NCBI RefSeq assembly: GCF_900116555.1
Contig: NZ_FPAT01000012.1
Span: forward strand, 62,001-126,000
Direction of reading: 5' to 3'
DNA length: 64,000 bases
Source: Actinopolyspora lacussalsi subsp. righensis
Lineage (GTDB): Bacteria > Actinomycetota > Actinomycetes > Mycobacteriales > Pseudonocardiaceae
A model generated the notes under the pieces. The model saw only the letters and a list, made by a program, of their open reading frames with translations. It was not told the origin of the DNA and searched no databases. Below are positions 16,912 to 25,786 of this stretch, in pieces (position 1 is the stretch's first letter; each line of letters opens with the position of its first letter). Made by a program: the position numbers and the translations under genes.

Positions 16912-19383
16912 TCACCCGCCGGAGTCCTCCCGCGGCTGTGGCGACGGCTGCCCGCCCCCTCCGTTTCCGGAACCACCGCCGTTTCCAGAACCACTGTCGG
17001 GACCGTTGCCGCCGCGCTCACCACCGCCGGTGCTTCCGCCTTCCCCGGGGTTCTCCCCCTGGGAAGGCGGTTGCGCGGCGACGGTACGGGGCGGCGGGAT
17101 GTAGCCGCTGCTGACCGAGAGCAGCACCGAGGTGCCGCTCTGGGCGATACCGCGCGGCGACTGACTGATCACCGTTCCCTCGGATTCACTGCTGCTGACG
17201 GTGCGCCGTTCCACCTCGTAACCCGCTTCGCGCAGTTTCTTCGCTGCTTCGTCGGCGGACATGTCCACGACTTCGGGAACCTGTTTCCCGGAACCGCCGT
17301 GCCGGTAGCGGTCGGTGGTCGACGGCAGCTCCGCCACGGGCAGACCCTCGTGCGCGGTCTTCATGGCACGCATCCAGGTCTTGGCGGGAATGGTGCCACC
17401 GTAGATGTTGCCGCTGCCGCAGACCGTGGGAGGACTCCCCAGGCAAATCCCCATACCTGGTGACTCGGGCCGGTCGATGTAGGTGAGTACGGCGCCCGCC
17501 AGCTGCGGGGTGGCACCGATGAAGGCCGCGGACCCGAAGGTTTCGGTGGTACCGGTCTTGGCGGCGGTGGGCCGGTTCCACCCCGTGGCACCGGCCGCAC
17601 GCGTGGCGGTACCGGAAATGGTGTCGTCGGACATTCCGACGGCCATCGCGTCCGCCAGCTCCCGGTCGACGGCCTGTTCACAGGGTTGCTCGGTGATCGA
17701 GACCCGATTGCCGTTGCGGTCGCGGATGCTCTTGATCGGGGTCGGTGGGCACCAGACACCACCGCTGGTGATCGTCGCGGAGGCGTTGGCCAGTTCCAGT
17801 GGACTGGTGGGGCTGAAGCCCAGGGTGAACGCGCCGATCTTGCGCTGTTTGATCTCTTCGGCCTGGGTACGTTCGCGAGCGCGGTCGGCGACCATCGGCA
17901 CACCCGCCAGGTCGTGACTGTTGAGCGTCCGGCGCATCCCCAGCCGGGAGGCCATCTCCACGGTGTTGTCCAGCCCGGCACGCTCCTCCAGGATCACGAA
18001 GGCCGTGTTCGGCGAGGTCGCCAGCGCTTCCTGGATCGAACGAGAACCGGCTCCGACTCCCTCGGCGTTGCCGACGGTGTAGGGGTTGGTCCCGTTGCTG
18101 AACTCGACCGAGGTGTAGGAGCCGGGTGCCGGGACGACGTCCTTGATCCCCATGCCCGCTTCCAGTGCGGCCGCCGCGGTGAAGGTCTTGTACACCGAAC
18201 CCGCGCCGGGTGGTGCCATGGAGCTGGGCAGCGCGTACGCGCTCTCACCCTGCTGCTTGTCGAAACCGAAGTCGCGGTTGGCCACCAGCGCGCGGACCTG
18301 GTGTTTGTTCTCGCCGGGTTCCACGACGGACATGACGTTGGCGATCTGGTCGCTGTCCTTGGGCACGCCCTGCTCGGCCGATTCCTTTGCCGCGGCCGTG
18401 ATTCCCTGGTCCAACGTGGTCCGGATCGTGTAGCCGCCACGGCGCAGCTGGTCCATGGAGAACCCCGCGCGTTGCAGGTAGTTCTCCACGTACTTGCAGA
18501 AGAAGCCGTTCTGCGCGCCGGCACCGACGCATCCGTTGGGCAGCTTGTCGAGGGGTTGTTCGATCCCCAGCGGGGCCTCCCTGGCCTCCCGAGCCGCCTG
18601 CTGGGTGATCCTGCCCTGCCGGGCCATCGCGTCGATGACCAGCCCGCGCCGGAACATCGCCTCCTTGGGCTGGGTCACCGGGTTCAGCGAGCCCGGACGG
18701 TTGACCACACCGGCCAACAGCGCGGCCTGCGAAATCGTGAGTTCGTCCGGCGTCGTTCCGAAGTAGGCGTGTGAGGCAGCGGCGATACCGTAGACGCGGT
18801 TGCCGTAGGGAACGACGTTGAGATAGCGGGTGAGTATCTCCTCCTTGCTCAACCTCTTCTCCAGCTGGAGGGATACCCGGATCTCGCGCAGCTTGCGCGC
18901 CACGGTCTGCTCGGTCGCCTCGGCCTGTTTGACGGGGTCTCCCGCCGCGGTGACGTGCACCAGGTAGTTCTTGACGTACTGCTGGGTGATCGTGGAGGCA
19001 CCCTGGGTGATCCTGCCCGCCACCTGGTTGCTGACGAAAGCACGCACCGTGCCCGGCCAGTCCACACCTTCGTGTTCGTAGTACCGCTGGTCCTCGATGG
19101 CCACCATCGCCGCTTTCATCGTGTCGGCGATCTCGTCGGACGTGGCCGGTGTCCGGTACTGCTCGTACAGATAGGCGATCGGATTTCCCTTCCGATCCTT
19201 CACCGTCGAGACCAGGGGTGGTTGTTCGGTGAGCAGTTTGGTGGAGATCCGGTTCACCGCGTCGCCGGCACGATTCGATATCACCCCGAGCGCTCCCGCC
19301 GCGGGGAATACCATGCCGGCGACCAGGACACCGGCCAGTACACACAGACCGAACAGCTTGAGCACGCCATTACGTAGCCGCAC
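16912..19383 (-). CDS. ponA2: Bifunctional penicillin-binding protein with PASTA domain (PonA2-like)
   Basis: An 823-residue class A PBP that polymerises and cross-links peptidoglycan. A membrane segment (residues 6-32) is followed by the GT51 glycosyltransferase (about 60-235; catalytic Glu97 in AIEDQRYYEHEG, then GASTITQQYVKN). The transpeptidase domain carries SVYK (Ser396, Lys399), SPN (Ser457) and KTGT (Lys609). A single PASTA domain (about 690-755, beginning VPEVVDMSADEAAKKL) precedes a Gly/Ser/Pro-rich tail of about 60 residues. The GTG at 19383 begins just before the membrane segment; upstream frame to 20019 overlaps whiB4 and is not coding. The divergent whiB4 neighbour matches the mycobacterial PonA2 locus. 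Confidence 0.93.
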   Translation of the reverse strand: MRLRNGVLKLFGLCVLAGVLVAGMVFPAAGALGVISNRAGDAVNRISTKLLTEQPPLVSTVKDRKGNPIAYLYEQYRTPATSDEIADTMKAAMVAIEDQRYYEHEGVDWPGTVRAFVSNQVAGRITQGASTITQQYVKNYLVHVTAAGDPVKQAEATEQTVARKLREIRVSLQLEKRLSKEEILTRYLNVVPYGNRVYGIAAASHAYFGTTPDELTISQAALLAGVVNRPGSLNPVTQPKEAMFRRGLVIDAMARQGRITQQAAREAREAPLGIEQPLDKLPNGCVGAGAQNGFFCKYVENYLQRAGFSMDQLRRGGYTIRTTLDQGITAAAKESAEQGVPKDSDQIANVMSVVEPGENKHQVRALVANRDFGFDKQQGESAYALPSSMAPPGAGSVYKTFTAAAALEAGMGIKDVVPAPGSYTSVEFSNGTNPYTVGNAEGVGAGSRSIQEALATSPNTAFVILEERAGLDNTVEMASRLGMRRTLNSHDLAGVPMVADRARERTQAEEIKQRKIGAFTLGFSPTSPLELANASATITSGGVWCPPTPIKSIRDRNGNRVSITEQPCEQAVDRELADAMAVGMSDDTISGTATRAAGATGWNRPTAAKTGTTETFGSAAFIGATPQLAGAVLTYIDRPESPGMGICLGSPPTVCGSGNIYGGTIPAKTWMRAMKTAHEGLPVAELPSTTDRYRHGGSGKQVPEVVDMSADEAAKKLREAGYEVERRTVSSSESEGTVISQSPRGIAQSGTSVLLSVSSGYIPPPRTVAAQPPSQGENPGEGGSTGGGERGGNGPDSGSGNGGGSGNGGGGQPSPQPREDSGG

Positions 19384-19480
19384 GAGGTAAACGGTAAGCC
19401 GAGCCGCTCTACGCGACTCGCTGTCACGGTCAATAACCCCCGATGTGATGAGCGTGAAAGAAAATTCCCACGAAAGTCGG

Positions 19481-19509
19481 TTGGCTACGGAACCGAGATC
19501 TTCTAGTGT
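19481..19509 (+). promoter_or_regulatory. whiB4 promoter
   Basis: TTGGCT at 19481-19486, a 17-bp spacer and TAGTGT at 19504-19509, followed about 110 bp later by whiB4. It lies in the divergent gap shared with ponA2. Confidence 0.5.
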
Positions 19510-19625
19510 GCGTCCACGTCTAGCGACAGGTTTCGTAGCGTGCCGCGGGCACGTCACGACGGCCGGTGCCGGGGGCCCGGAGGTTGCATGGTCGCCGACG
19601 ATCCAGTGAGGAGCTGGGGGCTTTG

Positions 19626-19928
19626 ATGTTGGAACAGGGGGACTGGCGGGTGAACGCGGCATGCCGCGACAAGAACCCGGACCAGCTTTTCGTACGAGGT
19701 GCGGAGCAGCGCAAGGCACGCACCATCTGCTTCGGATGTCCCGTCCGTACCGAGTGCCTCGCGGAGGCGCTGGACAAACGAATCGAGTTCGGTGTCTGGG
19801 GTGGAATGACCGAACGGGAACGACGGGCGCTGCTGCGCAGACGCCCTGATGTGCGCAACTGGCGTGAGCTGCTCGAAGCCGCGCGGGAGGATTACACCCA
19901 GGACATCGACGCCTACCAACTGGGCTGA
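19626..19928 (+). CDS. whiB4: WhiB-family iron-sulfur regulator (WhiB4-like)
   Basis: A WhiB protein of 100 residues from this start. Four cysteines suited to a 4Fe-4S cluster are at 13, 35, 38 and 44 (ICFGCPVRTEC), followed by the WhiB turn GVWGG and basic residues (MTERERRALLRRR). WhiB4 homologues respond to oxygen and oxidative stress. GAGGAG lies 12 bases before this ATG and nine before a TTG three bases upstream, so the true start may be 19623; an in-frame GTG at 19566 would add 20 residues. Confidence 0.93.
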   Translation: MLEQGDWRVNAACRDKNPDQLFVRGAEQRKARTICFGCPVRTECLAEALDKRIEFGVWGGMTERERRALLRRRPDVRNWRELLEAAREDYTQDIDAYQLG

Positions 19929-19961
19929 AAACTGTCGGCGGCGCGGGTTTCATAGCTGGTT

Positions 19962-20143
19962 GAGGGGCGGAACCTCTCGCACGGCTCTCGCTGCGGGAGG
20001 CCCGACATCGGGTAGGCACCTACACAACATCGGGCCTTCCTCGCGAGAGCCGCACGCGAGAACCCGCGGCGGTGCGAGCTGCGAGGGTGGTCGGAGCTCG
20101 GCCTGCGTCGATGGCCCGGCGATTTCGCGAGAAATCGACGCCG
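19962..20143. repeat. Element A, copy 2 (inverted)
   Basis: Lies between the convergent whiB4 and ArsA-like genes. Order is reversed relative to copy 1: long hairpin (about 19969-20068), spacer with GTGGTCGGAG, then the palindrome GATTTCGCGAGAAATC at 20121-20136. Confidence 0.85.
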
Positions 20144-20158
20144 TGGGGCGGGACGGCC

Positions 20159-21295
20159 TCACTCCCGGGCGAGTCGGCGGCCGATCTCGCGCAGCCCGTA
20201 CTGGTCGTGCACCTCGTCCGCCAGTGCGGGAACGCTGCCGAGCTCGACTTCCGGATGCGCCCTGGTGAACCGGGCCAGCAGACGTTTCTCCCGCTCCGCG
20301 ACCGCGACCCGGTCGGCGTGCAGCCGGAGAACCGAGGCTGCCAGCGGGGCGGAACCGGCTGTTTCGAGTTCCTCGGCGGCCGACAGCGCACGCGCGGCCG
20401 CCAGCTCGGCCAGTACCGGATGGGTGCGGTTGGCGACCATGCCCGCCAGCGGCATGTGCTCCGTGGACAGCCGTTCCACGAAGTAGGAGGCCTCCCGCAG
20501 CGCGTCCGCTTCCGGGGCGGCCACCACCAGGAACCGGGTACCGCTGGAGCGCAACAGCCGGTAGGTCCGGTCCGCCCGCTCGCGGAAGCCGCCGAACGTG
20601 GAATCGAACGCCTGCACGAAAGCGGCCGCGTCGGCGAGCAGCTGGCGTCCGACGATCGTGGAAACCGCCTTGGCGAACATTCCGAATCCGGCTCCGACGA
20701 TTCTGCGTATCCCCTTGCCGCCCGCCTTGGCCGGGCTGGCCAGCATCCGGATGAGCCTGCCGTCCAGGATCGTGGACAGTCGCTGCGGAGCGTCGAGGAA
20801 GTCCAGCGCGGAGCGACTCGGCGGGGTGTCCACCACGATCAGGTCCCAGGTGTCCTCGGTGACCAGCTGGCCGAGCTTCTCCATCGCCATGTACTCCTGC
20901 GTCCCGGAGAACGAACTCGACACGGTCTGGTAGAAGGGGTTGTCCAGGATCTGGCGCGCGCGGTCACGACCGGCGTGCGCCAGGACCATGTCGTCGAACG
21001 TCCTGCGCATGTCGAGCATCATGGCGTGGAGCTCGCCGGACTCGCCCTGCTCCAGGTCGACCTTCCGGGGAGTGTTGTCCAGTTCGGCCAGCCCGAGCGC
21101 CTGCGCCAGTCTGCGCGCCGGGTCGATGGTCAGCACCACGGTCTTGCGACCGCGCGCGGCTGCCCGGATCCCCAGGGCTGCCGCCGTGGTCGTCTTGCCG
21201 ACTCCGCCGGAACCGCAGCAGACGAGGACGCGGTTGTCCGGATCGTCGAGCAACCGGTCGATGTCGAGCCGATCCGGGCCGGGGGGTGTGTTCAT
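20159..21295 (-). CDS. ArsA-like anion-transporting ATPase, second of pair (Rv3680-like)
   Basis: A 378-residue P-loop ATPase of the ArsA/Get3 group: deviant Walker [17 protein letters not shown] near residue 27-42, switch region [15 protein letters not shown], and [15 protein letters not shown] as Walker B/switch II. There is no arsenite-binding cysteine triad and no ArsB partner, so arsenic export is not supported. In mycobacteria the paired homologues have been linked to glycerol and oxidative stress. ATG 21295 overlaps the upstream ATPase stop by four bases and has GGAGGAAG before it. The pair probably works as a heterodimer. Confidence 0.88.
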   Translation of the reverse strand: MNTPPGPDRLDIDRLLDDPDNRVLVCCGSGGVGKTTTAAALGIRAAARGRKTVVLTIDPARRLAQALGLAELDNTPRKVDLEQGESGELHAMMLDMRRTFDDMVLAHAGRDRARQILDNPFYQTVSSSFSGTQEYMAMEKLGQLVTEDTWDLIVVDTPPSRSALDFLDAPQRLSTILDGRLIRMLASPAKAGGKGIRRIVGAGFGMFAKAVSTIVGRQLLADAAAFVQAFDSTFGGFRERADRTYRLLRSSGTRFLVVAAPEADALREASYFVERLSTEHMPLAGMVANRTHPVLAELAAARALSAAEELETAGSAPLAASVLRLHADRVAVAEREKRLLARFTRAHPEVELGSVPALADEVHDQYGLREIGRRLARE

Positions 21296-22296
21296 CGGCT
21301 TCCTCCGACACCGCGCGCGACCAGCCCCTCCGCCAGTTCGTAGAGCGCCGCGACGTCGATCCCGTCGACGTAGTCGGGTAGTTCGACGAACGGCAGCGCG
21401 GTGTTGTCCAGTTGTTCCCGGGCCGAGAGTTCGGCGCTGGCCCGGCCGGCGTGTTCGATGGTCTCGGCCACCAGACCGTCGAGCACCTCGGCGTCCCAGT
21501 CCAGCCCGGCCGAGCGCAGTCCATCGCGGATCCTGGTCGCGTCGACCCTTCCCCCGGCGGCGGCCAGCACCGAGCGGGTGGCCAGCCGGGAGGGCCGTAC
21601 GCGGTTCAACAGCACCGCGCCCGGGCGCAGTTCGGCCGCGTCGAGCTCCTCCACTGTTTCCAGGGTTTCCCGCATCGGCAGCTGCTCCGGCAGAGTGACG
21701 AGGTGCACCACGGTGTCGGAGGAGTGCAGCAGGCCCACCACCTCCTCGCTCTGCCCGTGGATGGGCCCCATCCTGGCCAGGTCGGCCATGGCGCGCGTGA
21801 CGTCGAGGAACCGGACGATCCGGCCGGTGGGTGGCGCGTCCACGACCACCGCGTCGTAGGTGTGTCGTCCGTTGGTGTCGGTCCGGCGCACGCACTCCTT
21901 GAGCTTTCCGGTGAACAACACGTCCCGCAGCCCGGGGGCGAGCGTGGTGGCGAACTCGATCGCCCCCATCCTGCGCAGCGTGCGCCCCGCGACGCCGAGG
22001 CTGTAGTACATGGCCAGGTACTCCAACAGGGCGGCTTCCGCCTCGATGGCCAGGGCGCGGACCTCGCCTCCGCCCGGAGCGGCGGCCAGCCTGCGTTCGG
22101 AGTACTCCAGCGGCGGTGTGTCGAACAGCTGGGCCAGCCCCTGTCTGCCCTCGACCTCGGCGAGCAGCACCCGACGGCCACCGGTCGCCAGCGCGAGGGC
22201 GAGCGAGGCGGCGGCTGTGGTCTTACCAGCACCGCCCTTACCGCTGACGAAGTGCAGCCTCGCCCGGTCGAGTTCGCGGTCCCATTCAGAGCTCAC
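21292..22296 (-). CDS. ArsA-like anion-transporting ATPase, first of pair (Rv3679-like)
   Basis: A 334-residue partner of the preceding entry, with Walker [17 protein letters not shown] near residues 17-32, the Mrp/ArsA-type [12 protein letters not shown], and [19 protein letters not shown] 22296 is probably leaderless: TAGGCT (minus strand, 22303-22308) ends six bases before it. The pair is divergent from the small DUF4177 gene, sharing a promoter region of 199 bp. Confidence 0.88.
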   Translation of the reverse strand: MSSEWDRELDRARLHFVSGKGGAGKTTAAASLALALATGGRRVLLAEVEGRQGLAQLFDTPPLEYSERRLAAAPGGGEVRALAIEAEAALLEYLAMYYSLGVAGRTLRRMGAIEFATTLAPGLRDVLFTGKLKECVRRTDTNGRHTYDAVVVDAPPTGRIVRFLDVTRAMADLARMGPIHGQSEEVVGLLHSSDTVVHLVTLPEQLPMRETLETVEELDAAELRPGAVLLNRVRPSRLATRSVLAAAGGRVDATRIRDGLRSAGLDWDAEVLDGLVAETIEHAGRASAELSAREQLDNTALPFVELPDYVDGIDVAALYELAEGLVARGVGGSR

Positions 22297-22495
22297 ACGA
22301 TCAGCCTAAGCTCATCCGGGGCTCACTGTCCGCTCGTCCTGTCCGTTCGTAGGGGCCTTGGGGAACCGTGCGGGAGGACGCACCGTCGACCGCGCCCGGC
22401 TCCGAGCGAGCCCCGATCGGGCCGATCCGCTGCCTGACCGGGCCGGTTGCCGATCCGAGGAACAATCTTCCGGAGCCGGCACTTAGGGTTGCGGC

Positions 22496-22651
22496 ATGAC
22501 CAAGTGGGAGTACTCGACAGTGCCGCTGCTCAGCCACGCGACCAAGCAGATCCTCGACCAGTGGGGCGATGACGGCTGGGAGCTGGTCGCCGTTCTGCCG
22601 GGACCTACCGGCGAGCAGATGGTCGCCTACATGAAGCGCCCGAAGGAGTAA
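22496..22651 (+). CDS. Small DUF4177-type protein (Rv3678A-like)
   Basis: A 51-residue protein: starts MTKWEYSTVPLL, contains DQWGDDGWELVAVLPG and ends MKRPKE. The pattern of a W-E-Y strand followed by GWELV is typical of DUF4177. TAGGGT at 22484-22489 lies six bases before the ATG, so it appears leaderless. Function unknown. A homologue sits at the same place between the ArsA-like ATPases and RidA in mycobacteria. Confidence 0.85.
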   Translation: MTKWEYSTVPLLSHATKQILDQWGDDGWELVAVLPGPTGEQMVAYMKRPKE

Positions 22652-22752
22652 CGACGGATCGAGTGATTTCCCGGTGCCGTTCCCATCCGCGAGGATGGGA
22701 ACGCCCGGTTCCGTGACGCAGCGGGGCCGTTTGGCGAGTCCCGGAGAGATTG

Positions 22753-23229
22753 GTGTCCGTGATGGGCAACTGGACCGCCCGTTTGACCGAGCTCGGAGTG
22801 GAGCTTCCCGAGGTAGCGAAGCCCCTCGCCTCTTACGTCCCCGCGGTGCGAAGCGGGAACCACGTCCACACCGCGGGACAGCTACCCCTCGTGTCGGGAA
22901 CGTTGTCGGCCACGGGGAAGGTGGGTGACGACGTCGACCCGGACACGGCACGGCGTATGGCACGTATCTGCACACTGAACGCCCTGGCAGCGGTCAACAG
23001 CGTGGTCGAGCTGGACTCGTTGGCCGGAGTCGTCAAAGTGGTCGGTTTCGTCGCTTCGGCGGAGGGATTCACCGGCCAGCCCTCGGTGCTCAACGGCGCC
23101 TCGGAACTGCTCGGGGAGGTGTTCGGCGAATCCGGTGCGCACGCGCGCTCGGCGGTGGGGGTGGCCGAGCTTCCGATGGGCGCTCCGGTCGAGGTGGAGC
23201 TGATCGCCGAGATCGCCGACGGGCACTGA
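22753..23229 (+). CDS. RidA-family protein (YjgF/YER057c/UK114)
   Basis: A protein of about 158 residues from the RidA superfamily, whose best known members hydrolyse reactive enamine/imine intermediates. Recognisable segments are SGNHVHTAGQLPL near residue 34, DTARRMARICTLNALAAV and VVKVVGFVASAEGF. The C-terminal segment GVAELPMGAPVEVELIAEI is the usual position of the catalytic Arg (xxRxxxxxxLP), but no Arg is in that segment, so this belongs to a RidA subgroup of uncertain activity. The start is ambiguous among GTG 22753, GTG 22759 and ATG 22762; GGAGAG at 22743-22748 favours one of the GTGs. Confidence 0.85.
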   Translation: MSVMGNWTARLTELGVELPEVAKPLASYVPAVRSGNHVHTAGQLPLVSGTLSATGKVGDDVDPDTARRMARICTLNALAAVNSVVELDSLAGVVKVVGFVASAEGFTGQPSVLNGASELLGEVFGESGAHARSAVGVAELPMGAPVEVELIAEIADGH

Positions 23230-23336
23230 GCCCGTGGACCCCCGCGTGGGAGGACAACTGTTCCCGGCCGCGTTCGCTCGACCACTCACACGTCGTGCGA
23301 CTCGCACCGCGCCTCGGCGACGAACCACAACGCGCA

Positions 23337-23367
23337 CTCACTCGTCCGAGTGAGGGCTGTTTATAGT
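23337..23367 (+). promoter_or_regulatory. Operator-like palindrome and -10 element upstream of the paralogous pair
   Basis: A perfect 18-bp dyad, CTCACTCG-TC-CGAGTGAG (23337-23354), is followed by a good -10 element TATAGT (23362-23367). The dyad covers the position expected for the -35 element, so a bound protein could block or replace sigma contact. The gene begins about 150 bp further on. The rest of the 23230-23521 gap shows nothing else. Confidence 0.5.
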
Positions 23368-23521
23368 GAGCTGTGCGTAACTGAGCCCTGAGTAACAAGG
23401 CCGGATGCGTGCTGCGGGTTGATCGCAGACATTTCCACGGGAAAATCACCCATACGGATGAAAACGCCGATGACTGTCCGACGCAGCGTGCTGGGGCATC
23501 GCCCCGGAGGGGATGACTGAC

Positions 23522-24145
23522 GTGGCCGACCGAGACACCAGCCTGTTGTGTCACGAGCTGTTGCTCCGACTCGCGGGCCGTATCCCGGACGAGTCACTGT
23601 GGCGCTACCGGGACTGGCTGGCGGGCGACGCCGGGGACGTGATGGCCGTTTCGCTGCCGAAACAGCTGGTCCGGGAGCGCATCGGTCTGACCGACGGCGA
23701 CCACCGGCTGCTCTCCGAAGCCCTGCTGCCGATGGGGGCCGATCCGGCCGCGGTGGGCGCGATACTTCCCGAGGAGGGCACGCCGCGACGGCGTCACACG
23801 TTCACGGCGGCGGCTCCCGGCGACGACAAGGGCGACTCCACCGCGCTCGTGCTGGGAGCGACGCTGCGCGGGCGGCCCGACGTGGGCGAGGTCCGCGACA
23901 GCTGGCGCCGCGACACCACCGCGTCGAGCTCCGAGCCGGAGCAGCGCGTGATACTGGTCAACACCGGCGGGAACCCCGTGGAACTGGCCGGTGAGATCCA
24001 GCGAATCCTGCGCGCGCTCGGCAACCACACTCCCATGGTGGAGGCGCTTCCGACGAACATCGATCCCCCCGAGTACCACGAGCGCGCCCTGACGGCCTCG
24101 AATCTGATCTGCACCGGCAGTGGCGAGCTCGTGGGCTCGGACTGA
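23522..24145 (+). CDS. Conserved hypothetical protein, first of a paralogous pair
   Basis: A 207-residue protein I do not recognise. It has a helical N-terminal domain (about 1-80; LLCHELLLRLAGRIPDESLW, SLPKQLVRERIGLTD) and a C-terminal alpha/beta-looking domain (about 130-200; RVILVNTGGN, ILRALGNHTPMVEALPT, YHERALTASNLICTG). The same two blocks occur in the next gene, so the two are ancient duplicates. GGAGGGG at 23506-23512 fits GTG 23522 (nine bases) and not the adjoining ATG 23513. No signal or membrane segment. A dyad and -10 element upstream suggest tight regulation. Confidence 0.7.
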   Translation: MADRDTSLLCHELLLRLAGRIPDESLWRYRDWLAGDAGDVMAVSLPKQLVRERIGLTDGDHRLLSEALLPMGADPAAVGAILPEEGTPRRRHTFTAAAPGDDKGDSTALVLGATLRGRPDVGEVRDSWRRDTTASSSEPEQRVILVNTGGNPVELAGEIQRILRALGNHTPMVEALPTNIDPPEYHERALTASNLICTGSGELVGSD

Positions 24146-24242
24146 GCACCGGTGACCGGCACCGCGCACTCCGACGTCTCGTGACGAGTCCCGAACAGAC
24201 CCCGCTGCCCCGCATCTCGAACAGGTACCCAAGGAGAACCCC

Positions 24243-25652
24243 GTGGTGGACGTGGCGAACAGCACCGGTCCGGTCGACCGGCTGCACCAACTGCTGCTGG
24301 CACTGAGCGGCCGACTCGACGACGACGCGCTCAACACGGCACGCGAGTTCGCGGGGGCGGAGCAGCCCGACAGCGCCGCCGAGTTCGTCACCGGAGCACT
24401 GCTGGCGGGCGGGATCGCGGTGACCCGGGACGAACAGCGCGAGCTGTCCTCGATCCTGGGGCGGACCAACTCCCGCAGTGGACTGGCCGAACGGCTCACC
24501 GTGGACGTGACGGACGGTTCCGAGAAGCACCGGTTCACCGAACCGGAACGGGTGGAGGACGTCTCCGAGGCGCTTCGGGAGATAACCGCACGGCTGCCGA
24601 ACCTGCGCTCGCTGTGGTGCGCCGCACGTACCACGGCGGCGGGTGTCGCGGCGGGAGCGGTACCCCGCCGCGTGCTGCTGGCCGAGGTGGACGGATCGAC
24701 GGCGATCGGCCCCACCGACTACCAACTGCTGCGGGCGCTGCACCGCCACGGGATCCAGTGCTCGGTGGAGGCGTTCGGTACCGGGGAGGAGCTCCCCGAC
24801 TACCACCGCGAAGCACTGGCCGTGGCACACGAGGTGCGGCTGGACCGCGCACTCGGCACCACTGAGCCCGCCCGGGGCGGCACCAGGCACAAGGAAGGGA
24901 TCGAGGGCTTCACCGATCCGCTCTCCTACCACGACCCGCTGGGCGAACCGTCGCGCGTGGAGTCGAGCGAGGCCGGTGTGCTCGCCGACTCCCCCGCTCC
25001 GGAGCCGGATCTGCCCTCGGTGGAGATGACCACGGAGTGGCCCGCCTCGGAATTCGGCAACTCGCTGAACGCGGACCTGTCGGACGACAGGGATCCGCTC
25101 GGGGTCGGGTTCCCCGAGACCGGCTATCGGGAGTCCGGTCGGGAGTCCAGCTATCGGGACTCCAACCACGGGGATTCCGGCCATCGGCAGGAACGCTCCC
25201 TGCCGCCGGAGCCCGATCCGGAGGAGACCGGTTTCATCCTGCCCGAGCCCGCTCCGAGCACGAACCACGCGGATTCGTTCGGTTTCCCGGAACCCGGTGA
25301 GTACTCCGAGCCCGGCGACTTCCCGTCTCCCCCGGAGATCGCGACGTTCGAGCCCGCCCCGGTCGAGAACGACCACCCCGCCGAACAGCATTCCGAGTCC
25401 CGCGAGGACGGCAACTCCAATCCCGCGGTTCCGGCCGCCGTGGACGCCAAACTGACCGACCGGGAGCGGAACCTGCTGCAGAAGCTGCACGAGGAGCTGG
25501 CGCATCGGGAGCAGGACAAGTCGCCCGGCGACACCGGCAACTCCCACGAAGCGGTCGGAGCGGAACCACAGCAGGACCCCCGGACCACGACCGTTCCCGG
25601 GACCGGCAACTTCCCGCCCATCGGTTCGACCGGCCCCAACCAGTCGCGGTGA
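24243..25652 (+). CDS. Conserved hypothetical protein with long acidic disordered tail, second of pair
   Basis: A 469-residue protein whose first 200 residues are homologous to the preceding gene product: VDRLHQLLLALSGRLDDDAL with GGIAVTRDEQREL, then [30 protein letters not shown] and YHREALAVAHEVRLD. Residues from about 215 to 440 are acidic and rich in Pro, Ser and Glu, with short repeats around RESGRESSYRDSN, and are probably disordered. A short charged helix (LTDRERNLLQKLHEELAHREQ) follows near 400-420. AAGGAGAA lies five bases before GTG 24243. Function unknown; scaffold or signalling roles are guesses. Confidence 0.7.
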   Translation: MVDVANSTGPVDRLHQLLLALSGRLDDDALNTAREFAGAEQPDSAAEFVTGALLAGGIAVTRDEQRELSSILGRTNSRSGLAERLTVDVTDGSEKHRFTEPERVEDVSEALREITARLPNLRSLWCAARTTAAGVAAGAVPRRVLLAEVDGSTAIGPTDYQLLRALHRHGIQCSVEAFGTGEELPDYHREALAVAHEVRLDRALGTTEPARGGTRHKEGIEGFTDPLSYHDPLGEPSRVESSEAGVLADSPAPEPDLPSVEMTTEWPASEFGNSLNADLSDDRDPLGVGFPETGYRESGRESSYRDSNHGDSGHRQERSLPPEPDPEETGFILPEPAPSTNHADSFGFPEPGEYSEPGDFPSPPEIATFEPAPVENDHPAEQHSESREDGNSNPAVPAAVDAKLTDRERNLLQKLHEELAHREQDKSPGDTGNSHEAVGAEPQQDPRTTTVPGTGNFPPIGSTGPNQSR

Positions 25653-25754
25653 GCGCCACGCGGGAATCGCTCGGCACCGCTGGCCGGATCGGATTCGGTG
25701 CGCTGTCCGGCACGACAGTGTTCTACTGATCTCGGAAACCAATGGGTTCCGCTG

Positions 25755-25786
25755 CCTACAGGAACCAGTACCTACAGGAACCAGCA
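25755..25786. repeat. 16-bp tandem repeat at the 3' end of the methyltransferase gene
   Basis: CCTACAGGAACCAG(T/C)A occurs twice in a row (25755-25770, 25771-25786). The second unit encodes the last codons and stop of the methyltransferase; the first lies just beyond it. A recent slippage duplication is likely. Confidence 0.8.

Noticed and set aside
20159-22296. An arsenite efflux system
   Set aside because: The two ATPases lack the arsenite-binding cysteines and have no ArsB, ArsC or ArsR neighbours; they match the Rv3679-Rv3680 pair instead.
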